Source: Ceratotherium simum simum (taxonomy: Eukaryota; Chordata; Mammalia; Perissodactyla; Rhinocerotidae). Taken from it: a stretch of 64,000 nucleotides of DNA. Shown here piece by piece: positions 47,538-59,745 of the stretch (position 1 is the first letter of the stretch; each line of letters opens with the position of its first letter). Position numbers and translations under genes: made by a program. The notes under the pieces are model-generated. The model was not told the origin of the DNA. It did no database searches and saw nothing but the letters and a program-made list of their open reading frames with translations. Location: contig NW_004454178.1 of assembly GCF_000283155.1 (NCBI RefSeq), positions 3,471,145 to 3,535,144 of the forward strand, written 5' to 3'.

Positions 47538-47797
47538 TGGGGCTGGCCCGGTGGCGCAAGCGTTTAAGTGCACACTCTCTGCTGTGGTGGCCCAGGGTTC
47601 ACTGGTTGGAATCCTGGGCGCGGACCAATGCACCACTTGTCAAGCCATGCTGTGGTGGCATCGCACATAAAGTAGAGGAAGATGGGCATGGATGTTAGCC
47701 CAGGGACAGTCTTCCTCAGCAAAAAAAGAGGAGGATTGGCAGATGTTAGCTCAGGGCTGATCTTCCTCACAAAAAATAAATAAATAAATAAATAAAT
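47538..47797 (+). mobile_element. ERE-type SINE, duplicated-module form
   Basis: Head ggggctggcccggtggcg. Then two tail modules with a period of about 51 bp: ggatgttagcccagggacag (47690) and agatgttagctcagggctga (47741). The tail is (AAAT)n. The 15-bp target-site duplication is aaaaccctccatgtg (47523-47537) and aaaactctccatgtg (47798-47812), with one mismatch. The 100-codon minus-strand ORF is a SINE reading. Confidence 0.95.
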
Positions 47798-47812
47798 AAA
47801 ACTCTCCATGTG

Positions 47813-47860
47813 ATTATAATTTTCAGTAGAGTTGAGACCCTCTGGCCTGGACAAAAGCAA
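47813..47860 (+). mobile_element. MER5-like hAT relic, right part
   Basis: gattataattttcagtagag followed by ttgagaccctctggcc completes the element interrupted by the ERE. Confidence 0.65.
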
Positions 47861-50695
47861 TAACATTACAAAATTCCTCTCCTGAATTATTAGGATATTA
47901 ATAAAACAAATATGCTTAGTTCAATTAACTTTTACTTGGCTATGTTAAAACTGTGTTAAATGCCATTGTTGATTCCTAAGAAGTTTCCCACCCTTGAGGA
48001 GTCTGCAATCTCACGGGGAGTCAGGGGACTTGACTTGCATGAGATAACATTAAGTTAGAAAGTATTGAAATCAGTCCTTTTTGGTAATTTGGTACTAACT
48101 AACTGATCCTTCCTTTCCTGTCAGTTAGGTAGTACCAAATTACTGAAGACCTGGGAACTGAGGCAGAATAGTGTATGTATTTTATACTTGATGTAATAGT
48201 CAATGGAATACTTTTTAAGTAGAGGAATGGTGTATAAACCCAGTGTTTGCTATTCAAAGGATTATTTAGAGAAATGAGACTATTTGGTCAGCAAAGCCCT
48301 ACTGCAGTTCCTTCGTTGTGAGTCTGAGAGAGTCTGGACAGGAAAGACAGCCCAAATGGAGATAAGGGTACTGGCCTAAGAAATTTTTCAAAGGATGACT
48401 GACAAAAAAAGGAAGATGACAGCTAAAATCAATAACTATAACCATTCATGTCTGAAGGAATGTTAAAATAGTGGTTCCTTTGGCAGAGAAAAGAACACAG
48501 AAATTTGGGAAAGAGCCTGGTTTTGAGAGAAAATAGGATTGGTTTAGAACTGCTGAAGTTAACACGACAGGAGACACTGAATTGGAAATATTCAGAGGAT
48601 AACTGGAGATGGAGAAAAGGAGCTTGTGTAAAAAAGCTGAAAATATAGATAAGAAGAGAAAATCAGGGATTTACTCATGCTATCTTTCTGCCTCAAGTCT
48701 CAGCCATATTCAGGGGGCAAATGTCACTCTATAAGTGACTTCTCATAATGAGATAATACCATAACATGTTAAATACAAAACATGTGGAACACTGATTGCT
48801 AACAAACAATCCCTTTTCTCTGAATTATTTTTTCTTCCAGAAACAATGTGTAGTTCTCAAACAGTTTAGCATTTAAAACTCACTTTTTATTGATCCAATG
48901 AACAGAAGAATATTGACTGCCTTAGGTAAATTATCTACTATTTCATTGAAAGTTTCTTTGCATGGCCTTTCTTTATTTATTTTATGGGTTTGCATAATAA
49001 GGATTCACACACAGTTTAGCTCTCCTTCCTCAGGGCTGGTTACCTAGCCATCCTAATCACCCAGTAATTAAAATAAAAACCACTCCAGATAATTGGCAGT
49101 CTTCTCTAATGGAAAACTGGGTAGATAATCATTGGCCCAAGGAAATGCCCCACTCTCATACTGTAATATGAACTACCATCTGTCTATTAAATTAGTGACT
49201 GTAAAATATTAACATATAAATGACTACTAAAGGGGTATTATAAAAGTGGTCCCAGCATTTAATTAATTATTTTTTCATTTTGTTGACTTACCAATTTCTT
49301 TCTAAGGAACAATAAGGAAAGTATTCTAGGATTGATAGGGGAGGGGGCAGTAACTTTTGTCACACAACACAGACATATTCAGAAGGTTTATAATGTCTAC
49401 CCTTGCTATATAAAGTATCTGCCCTCCAGTAAGTAATACGGACATTGAACCGAGAAGCTACAACAAATTACACAAAAATATTCAATCCATGCAAAGAGCT
49501 GAGGGCTCCCAAATTCTTCATGTAGTGCTACACATTTACTTCCAGGGGAAGAGGAAGTAAAAGAGGAAAAGAAAATAAGTTATGAAAAGCAAACCGGAAT
49601 CTTAGAAACTGTCCAGTGGGCTAGAAAATCTTTGAAATCCACCTGACATATATCGAAGAAATACCTTAACTCTGTCCTTCCTGAAAAGGCAATTCTATTT
49701 GAATGAGAAAAGGGGGAAAATTCATACATGTGAACAGACCTTGGAAAGAACATCAATAGACACCATGAAGGGGGTGACCTGATTTTGTGCTCTGTGTAGA
49801 CGGCCTGCTACAATACTGCCCTTGTAGACACACTTGTATGCAGCAAACAATACCAGTAGCAGTATCTCCAATTAGAGATGACAAAGATACACAGTCACAC
49901 ATCTAATGACACAAAGTAGACAAAAACAGCGTGAACAGATTCTCCCTTCCCTGTCAAAGCCAATCCTAGTACAAAAATAACGTTCCCCCCCAAACCCTCT
50001 ATGTTTCCTGATTTTGATGTCTTGAGGATGTGTGATCTGTCTATTTGCTGGCATGAAGTAGGCCTTGTGAAATGTGTGACTGAACTTGAATGTGGACTGA
50101 TGACGCTCTAGACAAGGTCAAACCCTCATTCACATAAATAATCATCAACTGATTAGGCAGAAATTATTTAAGAGGCTTGATAAGTCAAACTAGCTCAATA
50201 GCTGTCTAACAAATTCAGGGAAAAACAGAACTGCAATGAAAGTGAGAAAAACTCCCAATCACATACTTCTTTGACAATCACAGAAAATAAGATATTTTCA
50301 GGATTTTGGATTTAGTATGCAAGTATTTATAACAAGGGTAAGACTTTACTCTGGAAACCATACCTCTGCTGAAATGTTTGCTCCGGTCTAAACATGTGAG
50401 AATCACTCGCCTTAAACCCTATCATTCACCGTCCAGTACAATGAAGACATCAAGTTCAGTCTTGATTTTTCTTCACAGAATGTGACATAAACTGTAGAGT
50501 GCTTTAGAGACTTAGCGATGACAAGATGTTCTGTTTGAATGCAAAAACGAAGTCCTTAAGAGATCATTTTATGAATCAAGATGAAGGAGAAAGCTTTTAA
50601 AATCTAAAACTATAAACAAATGATCTAGAATTTATGTGGCCAAGGATCTGGGGTCCAAGAAAGTTAAACAGAAATATGAATTTCACTCCGTTGTT
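47861..50695. other. Unassigned DNA with one inverted repeat
   Basis: Besides the inverted repeat at 48084-48143, no element or gene is recognised over 2.8 kb. This is one of the largest non-repetitive blocks in the window. Confidence 0.4.
48084..48143. repeat. 23-bp inverted repeat, one mismatch, 14-nt spacer
   Basis: The left arm 48084-48106 (gtaatttggtactaactaac plus tga) pairs with 48121-48143 at 22 of 23 positions. The spacer 48107-48120 is pyrimidine-rich (tccttcctttcctg). No known element explains it. Confidence 0.92.
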
Positions 50696-50708
50696 AAAAG
50701 CAGTTTTA

Positions 50709-50963
50709 GGGGCCGGCCCAGTGGCTAAGTGATTAAGTGCATGCTCTCTGTTTTAGCAGCCCGGGGTTCGCCGGTTCGGATCCTGGGCACAGACTGATGC
50801 ACCACTTGTCAAGCCATGCTGTGGCGGCGTCCCATATAAAGTAGAGGAAGATGGGCACAGATGTTAGCCCAGGGCCAGTCTTCCTCAGCAAAAAGAAGAG
50901 GATTGGCAACAGATGTTAGCTCAGGGCTGATCTTCCTCACAAAAAAAAAATAATAACAATAAT
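50709..50963 (+). mobile_element. ERE-type SINE, duplicated-module form
   Basis: Head ggggccggcccagtggc, B box ggttcggatcc, and two tail modules (agatgttagcccagggccag at 50859, agatgttagctcagggctga at 50911; period 52). A-rich tail. Flanks share taaaagcagtttta against a slightly altered copy near 50963-50979. Confidence 0.93.
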
Positions 50964-50979
50964 AAAAGTTCAGTTTTAA

Positions 50980-51302
50980 CTTAACTTTAAGGTGGCTTTT
51001 TCTCCTCTAGATTCTTTTATGTACACAGAAAAGTAGCATGTAAATCATGTTATTTCTGTTAATTAATGAAAAACTGTACTTTTTCTAAAAGTGGAATCTC
51101 GTGGATTATTTACACTGTTAAGTCCCATGACATTAAAGTATGCAGCACATTTTTCTTCTTTATGAATGTATCACTGTAATTATATTAGATTTAAAATGAC
51201 TTGAAAACCAAGATACAAAAATACTAAAATTACATGAGAGATACATTACCATAGAGTAGACATTAGAAAAATGATAGGGAGTCTTGAGTCTCTCTCTCCA
51301 TA
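50980..51302. other. Unassigned DNA
   Basis: Nothing recognised. Confidence 0.45.
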
Positions 51303-51385
51303 AATATATTATATATATTATATATATACACACACACAGACATATATATACATACATATATATACACACACACATACATATATAC
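51303..51385. repeat. TA/CA compound microsatellite
   Basis: Alternating TATA, CACA and CATA tracts. The 94-codon minus-strand ORF (51160-51444) is mostly this repeat. Confidence 0.9.
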
Positions 51386-51748
51386 ATATTATAGACTGTA
51401 TGATTGCGTTTCCCCAAATTCATATGTTGAAATTCAACTCCCAATGTGATGGTCTTATGAGGTAGGGACTTTGGGAGGTGACTAGGTCATGAGGGTGGAC
51501 CCCTCAAGAATGGGATTAGTGCCCTTATAAAAGAGACCCCAGAGAGCTCCCTCATCCTTTCTGTTCTGTGAGAACACAATGAGCCAGCCATCTATGAACC
51601 AGTAAGTGAGCCCTCACCAGACACCAAATCTGCTGGCAGCTGGTTCGTGCACTTCCCAGCCTCCAGAACTGTGAGAAATAAATGTTTATAGTTTAAGTCA
51701 CCCAGCCAATAATATTCTGTTATTTAGCAGCCCAAATAGACTAAGACA
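51386..51748 (+). mobile_element. MaLR-type solo LTR (MLT1-like)
   Basis: A long terminal repeat of an old ERVL-MaLR retrotransposon, standing alone. Blocks: cccaaattcatatgttgaaa, gggactttgggaggtgacta, gggattagtgcccttataa, cctccagaactgtgagaaat carrying the poly(A) signal aataaa, then tttaagtcacccag and actaagaca. No internal viral genes adjoin it. Confidence 0.88.
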
Positions 51749-51749
51749 A

Positions 51750-51765
51750 CACACACACACACACA
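51750..51765. repeat. Short (CA)n
   Basis: Eight CA units directly after the LTR end. Confidence 0.9.
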
Positions 51766-52149
51766 TAATTTTTTAACTCTTTTAACTCCTCTAAAAGTTT
51801 GTAATTTCTTTCCTTAACAAATTCAACCATGAGGCAAAGTTATTCAGTTACAAACTTCAAAATTAGTATCCGCTGCCTGGAAAGAAAACCAAGTATATGT
51901 TGAGTTTATGCCCTATCTGTCTCCAAATTTAGGTCTGCTGAATAAATATGTCTTCATTTGCTTTTGAGGACTGCTAAAATGCACAATTTTCTGGACCACT
52001 ATGGTTTATCATACATAAAATAATTCCTCTTTAAAAAATTATTTTGGTAGTGAACTAACCTAGTGTCAAATGAAATCATATTTATTATGGATCATCATAG
52101 AATAAACAGCATCACTTAACAGTAAAAATAAAAAGGATCATTTTCGAGT
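51766..52149. other. Unassigned AT-rich DNA
   Basis: Nothing recognised. Confidence 0.4.
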
Positions 52150-52330
52150 GTTTATAATCTTCCCCACATTGTGTGAGTCACTTTATACACATTATATCAT
52201 TTAATCTTTACAATAATCCTGTGAGGTAGGTGTTATTTTCCTATTCCATAATTTAGCATACTCTGGCAAACAGAAGATTAATCATTGTCCAGGGTTACAT
52301 AGCTCATAAATGGCTGAGCTATATTTTTAC
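52150..52330 (+). mobile_element. MIR SINE
   Basis: cactttatacacattatatc, atttaatctttacaataatcc, tgtgaggtaggtgttatttt and ggttacatagctcataaatgg are in MIR order. Confidence 0.88.
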
Positions 52331-52334
52331 CTTA

Positions 52335-52760
52335 AGGCTGACTATCTTGAATTTAAATCTCTCTCTGCCATAACAGAGAATCTCCCCAATTAGGTTTCCT
52401 AGAGCAGAGGCTGCTGGCTGTTTACCAAACCCACTTCTAAGCACACAGCTTGAACATATTTCCCTTGGAGTTGGGTACGTCACTGAATTAAATACTAGCC
52501 AAGAGACTATGGGCAAAAATAATGTATGCCACTTTCAGGGTTAGCTCATAGAAACCTCCCACATGCAACCTCCCATTCTATTTCCCCCCATCTAGTTGCG
52601 GACATCCACCAGGCTACATTGAGAACCACACGAAAATGGTAGAACCCTAGCCAGCAGTTCAACCAGAAACATCTACATCGAACTGATATGCAATGGTAAA
52701 TAAACACTATTGGGTTAAGCCACTGTAACATAATATAAAGGACTTTATGTTCTATCAGCT
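52335..52760 (+). mobile_element. Second MaLR-like LTR (MLT1-like), diverged
   Basis: The 3' part is the clearest: catcgaactgatatgcaatgg, then taaataaacactattgggtt and aagccactgtaacataatat, a typical MaLR end. The middle (aatgtatgccactttcaggg) also fits. No coding sequence. Short ORFs here are chance. Confidence 0.65.
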
Positions 52761-54399
52761 GATATTACTCTGACTATACAAGTTATGTCATCTTACAGCT
52801 ACCAAATCAAAATGTGATTTTGACTCAAGATTTAATTAAAATCTCTCAATTAAAAGTTAAAATTTATTTCCCAGACAGTCTAAACTTTGTCCTGACAATA
52901 TCCAGCGATAGCATGACCTCTTCTCCTCCTGGCAAACACAGATGTTAAGTAAAAATGGTAACTTGAAGACAGTCCAAATGAACTGCATTTTTTTCACTTC
53001 AAAAGCAAATAGCATCCAAATGCAGTTCTGAAGTGATGTCTAGATTTTTTTTTTTTTTTAGCAAATTCAAGTGTCGGGGATAATAAATGAATCATTTATT
53101 TGATGCACATAATACTTTAAAGAAATCAATGCAAGCCTCCAAAGGAAAAAAGCAACAGCATACTCAGAAGCATTTCATCATCTGAAGTTGATTTAACAAT
53201 GCTGACAAGTACAAAAGATAACTACTTTGTTCTGTCATGCTGTGTCATGTTGTGGAAAACACAAAGCATTATGTGACCTTTAGAGGAACAGCCAAAATGG
53301 AGCTTGCTTTGTGGTGTTGAACGCGGGTACTTTCGAATTTTTGAAGGTCCTGTTTTTTGCCAGTTGTGGCCAAAGTTGTGTCTCGAGAGATCTCGGGCAT
53401 GAAGAGAAAAGAATGCTGATGCATAACTGAAGTGTTAGGCAAAAGACTGGAAGGAAAATTCACTGCTTGTGGAAAACAAAACTAATTGTTAAGTATCTAT
53501 GTGTATGTAGGATCCTTGGAAATTTCCAGCTATTAAATATTAGGTCCCAAATTGGCCAATATATATCTATATTGGCCTTGGTTAGCATTGGACCATATGG
53601 AGACTATTTGCTAATCCATCTATTGTTATACTCCTTTATCAAGTATTGTCTACTTTCATGCTCCTCTCTGACTGATAGAGACTACTACTCCAAATGCTCC
53701 AAATTTCAGTCCCGTCAAACTTCAGTACTGAACAGGATCCTCAGAGATTGGAAGATGGTACATATAAGCAACAGGTAGCCATTTAGTCTTATTTTTAGAT
53801 ATGTATTACCACTTCCAAAAAAGACAGCTATATTTTTAGTAGGCATTTCTTTTCCTAGAGTTAATTCCTTAACTCAAAGGAATAACTAATAGAGAAAATT
53901 TCATCCCTCGAGATTAGCATTCCTTAAAGTAAATTTATAGATAATATGCATCAGGATTACCTGAGGATAGATACTTTAATCTCCAGAGCAAGCATTAGAA
54001 CTAATACAAAAAGGTATATTGAAAAAGCCTATAGAGGAGATATAATAATAATAATAATAGTAATAGTAATAATGTGACATGAGTAATTAAGTCCTTTGTT
54101 TCTGACCCAAGAGTCTCCTTTCTTCTGACACCATCTAGGACACAGTAGCAGGCTACTTATTAGCATGTAAGCAGGGTAGAATCACATCTAAGATCAAACA
54201 TATATTATTATTATATAGAAATCAAGTTTGGTTAATGTCATCAAACTGACCAGTTAATATATAAGGACAAACTACTAAACATAATTTATCTATGGGCTTA
54301 TGCACCATGTCATAATTTAATAGTCATGTTTTATGGGCCAATTATTCTAGAGAAAAATTTTAAAATTTTGGATTTCTCGGTCAAATTCAAAGCTATCTG
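52761..54399. other. Unassigned DNA
   Basis: Holds a 10-bp hairpin (53554-53577) and an ATA repeat (54041-54073). The 103-codon ORF at 53467-53778 has no supporting motif. Confidence 0.4.
54041..54073. repeat. (ATA)n/(AGT)n microsatellite
   Basis: ataataataataataata followed by three variant units. Confidence 0.92.
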
Positions 54400-54410
54400 A
54401 AAAGAAATTA

Positions 54411-54512
54411 ATTTCTCAATATATACATGTATCAAATCATCATATCGTACCCCTTAAACTCACACAATGTTATATGTCAATAATATCTCTGTAAAGCTGG
54501 AAAAAATAAATA
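54411..54512 (+). mobile_element. Very short L1 3' end
   Basis: tgtatcaaatcatcatatcg, accccttaaactcacacaat, gttatatgtcaataatatct and ctctgtaaagctggaaaaaa are an L1MA-like 3' terminus of about 100 bp. Flanking aaaagaaattaa against aaaagaaactaa looks like its duplication. Confidence 0.82.
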
Positions 54513-54524
54513 AAAAGAAACTAA

Positions 54525-55642
54525 ACTCATATTTAAAGGCATTAGTTTCTTTATATACTTAGTCAAATAATCATAGAGTTAACACAGACAGCTGGAATGC
54601 TATTAGAGAACCCAGGGCCACCATAGATTTAATCTCTTAAATGATGTGTGGAGTCCAGGAGCATCTAAACATATACGTTCAGAAGATATATAGCTATTAT
54701 AGTGGGGAATGATTCTAATTTCAGCATTCTAGAACATTTTCTTTGGTAGTCTTGCTAAAAGGCTCTTAAAATTCACAATGGTAATTATGCAGTCTTCCCT
54801 CAAGCATTTCCTTGAGCTTTAAGAAAAGAGAATATTTCTGAAACTTCTCCAGTATTGCTTTCATTGCATCTACAAATCTCTTCTTCTTCGTCATCTGCCA
54901 GTTGCAATAACCAACTGTTTGTTCACTTTTGCATCTGCCAAGAACCTCTGAAAAACTCTAAGTCTTTAATTAATGTGACAATTATATATTTTCTAATATC
55001 CTTAGGCCTTCCATTATTTCTTGTTGTACCTTTTCATATATGCTGAAATTCTAGTTCCTTCTTCCTAAAGTTTCTCTTCCCAGAATGTTTCCCTAAAAGT
55101 AGAAGCTGGGAACAGCCTACATGAAACTTTGCTCTTGGTATTTGGCCAATCTCTTTGGAAATAATGATGAATAAGTAATTATCTAAAAACTTACCCAAGC
55201 AGGATAAGTCTAAAGCAAATAACTGCAAATTTTTAAAAATCTCAGAATGAAAATATATAGGAATAAGTGAGATTTAGAAGTTTACTATACCATTTCATAA
55301 TATGTAGTTACAATTTCTTTTTTACTATGACTCATATACATTTGATATGTTCTTTTCATAAAACTACTTTCTTACATAAATAATACTAAGGTCTTAACTA
55401 ATAGCAATGGGGTCAAATTCTATTGATGTTATTACTGGTCAACATTCAAATATCTTCCTCAGTCTGGCATCATAAGAGATTAATAATCTTAACATGTTTC
55501 TTTAACTTTTTATAAAAATTATTACAGTGTTCTGTGGTTCATCATTATGAATCATCACTATTAGAATTATTTGTAAATAATTTACTTTAAATAAGTTTAT
55601 GTTCCATATTCCTAATACGGAGTACCATGATGGGAAGAACTA
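54525..55642. other. Unassigned AT-rich DNA
   Basis: Nothing recognised. Confidence 0.45.
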
Positions 55643-55865
55643 TACCTAGCTTTGGAGTTAGACAAACATGAATTTAAATATTGCCTCCACTGTTTACTAG
55701 CTATGTAAACTTAGGTAAATTACTGACCTCTAAACGTCCTTATTTCTTCACTGGTAATGTGTGTATAAAAATTCCAACTTTGCAGGATCATTTTTTAGAG
55801 TGTAATGACAGATTTTATGGAAAGTATCTACCACAGGGCCTGGCATAGTAGGTGTTCCAGTAATA
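55643..55865 (-). mobile_element. MIR SINE
   Basis: gctttggagttagacaaacat, ctccactgtttactagctatg, ctgacctctaaacgtccttat, cttcactggtaatgtg and cagggcctggcatagtaggtg are in reverse MIR order. Nearly complete. Confidence 0.88.
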
Positions 55866-57839
55866 GTAGTGAAAACAACTATTGTTACTGATCCTACAAA
55901 TTGATTATTAGGTGAGTTAGAAGCTGTTGAGCTGATAGTCAATTGGCTTTCATGTATTAAGCTATGATACATGAATTTCATTTTCATTAGAGCTTATCTG
56001 ATCCTAATGAAATAGTTTACTACATTTGGAGTCTTTAGACTACTTTCAATGCCTAATTAACAAGCAGTCAATAATGAAATGTCCCAAGAATTTTACCAAA
56101 TATCAGCATGTGGCATGCACATGATATTTCTAATTCTATAATCAGAAACATTTTAAATCTGAAAGGACATGCCACAACTATTTCAGTTCACTTTGTTCTC
56201 AAATGTATTTACTTACATATATAGTTACTTACATAACACTTTACTAGACATGACACAAAAGCATAATCATTTAGCTATTGGTAAAATGATTATATAACTA
56301 CTCCCATCTAATAGATTAATTCAACAATAAATTTGGGTAATTTCCAATATGACTATTGTGTAATATAAATAAAACTGAAGTGTGCAGAAGTCTACACATT
56401 TATATAAACTACAGAAGTAATAAACTGGTTTGACAAGGTACAGAAGAAATGAGAAATGTGTCTGTGTAGGTCATGCATTTTAAAACATTTTGCAGACTAA
56501 GGTCTTAGCGATCTTGTCACCTCACATCTCACAGTCCTAAGTCATAAATAGGATTTGGTTAAAGGGTTTTCACAATCAGCGATACTATTTTTTAAGACAT
56601 TTAAAAAGTTACAGAAGAAACAAACTTTAATACAACATTACAGGATGGTAGAAACAAAATGAATTATCAGACTATGAAATTTCTTAACTAAGAGCAGACC
56701 ACATCATTTACAGAAGGTAAATAGCAGGGTAATTCATATTTTGTGTGTTACACTTATCTGATTGAAAAGCCTAAAATCCTATGTAAATCTTCAACATTTT
56801 AAGTAGGACATTTGCTAGCATGGCATAACGCCTCATTCATATTCCACCATTAAATGTCTATCTGAAAAAACAGTATCTGGATGAAGATAATAGTCATCAG
56901 TCTTAGTAGTTCAAATACCCATTAATTAATAGGGGATTGATTTATAATTATTTTCCAAGTATATGTGGAATCACCAAGTGTATCAAATGACTTAATTATT
57001 TTCATGACTATTTGATTCATAGCCAATGAAATCATAGTAACAAAATTCTAAGAAGAAAATATACTCCAAAAATGTAATGCCATAACTTATGTGTCAATGA
57101 TTGGTCCAACTTCTTGTATATGGCAAGGCTCAATAAGTAGATATTTTTTAAAAGGGAAGAAAATAGTTAATCTTTCTCCAAATTAAATATTTCTACCTGC
57201 TAACATATTAAAAAGTTTGACTTAGTATAGATGTATAGAACCAAAGATGCCACTTCGTTTAACTTCCTTTTTGTCTCTTCTCAAACAGCATGCTTTTTGC
57301 TGAAAGCTGATACACGTTCTATATTTGGCTTCTGAAGGCAAAGCTTTGTGGGCAGTAAAGTACGTTCTAGCCTAACCACAGAGCTCTCATGAGAATCAAA
57401 TAACCTTACGTAAAATTCAAGCATAGTCTTCAACAAATAATGGACACTTAAAGGTATCTAAAGGAAGAGCCATAGAGTTTTATTATTTCTCTTGTAACTA
57501 TTTCAAAATTTAGGACAAATTTAAAACATAATGAAATTAAGCTATTATCTGTACAACAGAGATTTGGGATTCATAATTGTGTTTCTTATAACTCTAAGCA
57601 GCTTACCTTTTAGTCTTTAGCCTCCAATCTCATTAGACCTCTTTCAGACCTGGATTCTCTAACACCAATAGATGCCTAATTTTTCCTTCAAATTTACCTA
57701 TTTCTGGGAAATGGCCATACAGAGGGAGTCAACTTAGAGTGAAGAGGAAGCCATTTGAATGAATCCACTCCTTACATAGCTGAACAAGTCCTGGTATTAC
57801 ATTTGAACATTTAGAGCTTATATAAGTTAAAATGCTTTG
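55866..57839. other. Unassigned AT-rich DNA
   Basis: Nearly 2 kb without a recognisable repeat or ORF. Confidence 0.45.
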
Positions 57840-58310
57840 CATGAAAAAGTGGCTTAAAAAATAAGAGATTTAATTTCTTGATTATAAAGGGTCCAGAGAT
57901 AGGGATATTCCATGGTTGGTTCAGGGGCTCAACAATGTTGTGGAGAATCCTAGTGTTTTCTGTCTTGCCACCTAACCTTTCTTGGGCTATAATCAGTGTC
58001 TTCACCTGGGACCACAGGATGGAGTGTCACATTCCAGTTGTCACGTGCTGATATGATGATATCCAGCCAGAAAGAGGGAGTTCTGTGTATCTCTTTTCAT
58101 TAGAGAGGAAACTTTTTTCTTGAAGCCCACCAGACTTCCCCTTTCGTTGAATAGAATTCTATCCTATTTTTACGACTGAATCCAGCACTGGGATGGGAAA
58201 AGAAATGATAATTGGTTTACATCACTTATGATTCTCGCCCAAGGAAGGGAGACAATCCAACTGAATTTTACTCTGCCAGTAAGGAATGAGTAAAGGAAGT
58301 CACTGTGAAA
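57840..58310. repeat. Unidentified old interspersed repeat
   Basis: tccatggttggttcaggggc, cttcacctgggaccacagg and ccagacttcccctttcg are words of an old mammalian repeat whose name I cannot give. Ends not defined. Confidence 0.4.
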
Positions 58311-58334
58311 TATCCACTAATAGTTTCTTCCCCT

Positions 58335-58590
58335 CGTCTTTGGATTCAGGAGAAATTTCATATCTTATGAAGTCTTTAACTTTATGCAATTTCTTAACCT
58401 CTCTGAGCATCAGCTTTCTTTTTGAGAGATAGATATAGATGTAGATATAAAATAAATATAGATGCAAATACAGATACGATATAGATATTTTAAACAGGTC
58501 TGTGTTGTCAGAAATACAGAGATAATTTATGTGAAAGTACCTAGCACAGACCTTGATACATAGTAGAATCTAATAAATATTATTTTATTC
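58335..58590 (-). mobile_element. MIR SINE with internal GATA-type repeat
   Basis: aatttcttaacctctctgagc and atcagctttctt give the right-hand MIR part. A TAGATA-rich expansion follows (58428-58490). The MIR resumes with gtacctagcacagaccttg, ataatagtagaatctaataaat-like text. Confidence 0.8.
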
Positions 58591-58929
58591 TGTTTTCTTT
58601 CATCTCTAGGCCCTCCCCATTTCCCTCCTTCCTACAACCAAAGCCCAATAATTTTCCAAAGAGCATAGCCTAAATTTGATTCTCTCTCTAAAATTCTCAA
58701 GTCTAAAAAATCTTTTACTTGGTACTTTAATATTTCATTCTACATAATGCACTATGTCGAAATATTGGGGTTGACAAATACTAATATATTTGAACAGGAG
58801 ATTATGTACCCTGATTACAACACACACACACACACACACACACACATACTTTATTAGATGATAAATTCTATAAATCAAATCAGCATATAAACTCCATCAA
58901 CTATTTTAAGAAAGAAAAAAACAAACAAA
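58591..58929. other. Unassigned DNA with (CA)n
   Basis: A (CA)13 array lies at 58821-58846. Nothing else recognised. Confidence 0.6.
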
Positions 58930-59370
58930 ACAAGCCCCTAGTTGGATGTCAAAGGTTCCTTGTGATCTCTCTAAATTTTCAGTCTCATCCTTTTGCCTAT
59001 CCCTCACATTGCTATGCTTCAATCACACTGAACTAATTGTCCACTGTACTTTCCATGGTAATTTCCAGCTTCTTTAAATCTATTGCTGCAAGTTCCTCTG
59101 TCTGGAACATCCTCCTGAGCAGTCTTCATTTGACTAATTTTTGTTCATCTTCGTGACTCATTTCAGAAACCATTCCCCCCCTCAAATCTTTCCAACTTCC
59201 AGGTTGGGCTAAAGGTGTCATTTTTCATTCCAGAGCACCTTTTGCTTACCATTTATCATAAAATTCTGAAGGTAGCCATCTTTGCATCTGCTTTCTTCGC
59301 TAGATTCTTTGACATGTTCCTGATGCAATTCCTGGTACAGAAGCAGACACTCAATAAATGAAATGAAATA
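58930..59370 (+). mobile_element. L2 LINE, 3' part
   Basis: gcttcaatcacactgaacta, gttcctctgtctggaacatcc, cttcgtgactcatttcag, then ggtacagaagcagacactc and aataaatgaaatgaa follow L2 3' ORF and 3' UTR order. The 69-codon ORF on the minus strand is not a gene. Confidence 0.75.
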
Positions 59371-59489
59371 AATTTGTTTTGTATATTCGGCACTCTGAAA
59401 CGGAATACTAAAGACAAAGCTCCTCATATAAATTAATGTAATAATTTTAAAAAGATATTAAAAAGTTATGAGCAAAAAAGATTTTGATA

Positions 59490-59745
59490 TAAAACTGCGG
59501 TAACATTTCTCAAGTAGTTACCATGAGCCAAACGTCATGCTAAGTACTTGATACACATTTCCCCATATATTTATCCAAACAGCCCTGGGACGTAGAAGTA
59601 TTTTCTCCCATTTTAAAGTTAAGGATATTAAAGCACAGAGAAGTTAAGTTTTCCCAGATCACATAGCTAGTAAGTCCCACAACTGGAACTTGGACTCAGG
59701 TTTATTGACCCTAAAGCCCATGTTTTAGTTATACTGTAGAACAGA
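59490..59745 (+). mobile_element. MIR SINE, nearly full length
   Basis: agttaccatgagccaaacgtc, atgctaagtacttgatacac, ttatccaaacagccctggga, cagatcacatagctagtaag and ccctaaagcccatgttttag are all in order. Confidence 0.92.

Noticed and set aside
47690..50940. CRISPR-like spaced repeats
   Set aside because: The repeated blocks are internal SINE modules in separate insertions, and the genome is mammalian.
51386..51748. Part of an intact endogenous retrovirus
   Set aside because: Only a solitary MaLR-like LTR is present. No gag, pol or env sequence adjoins it.
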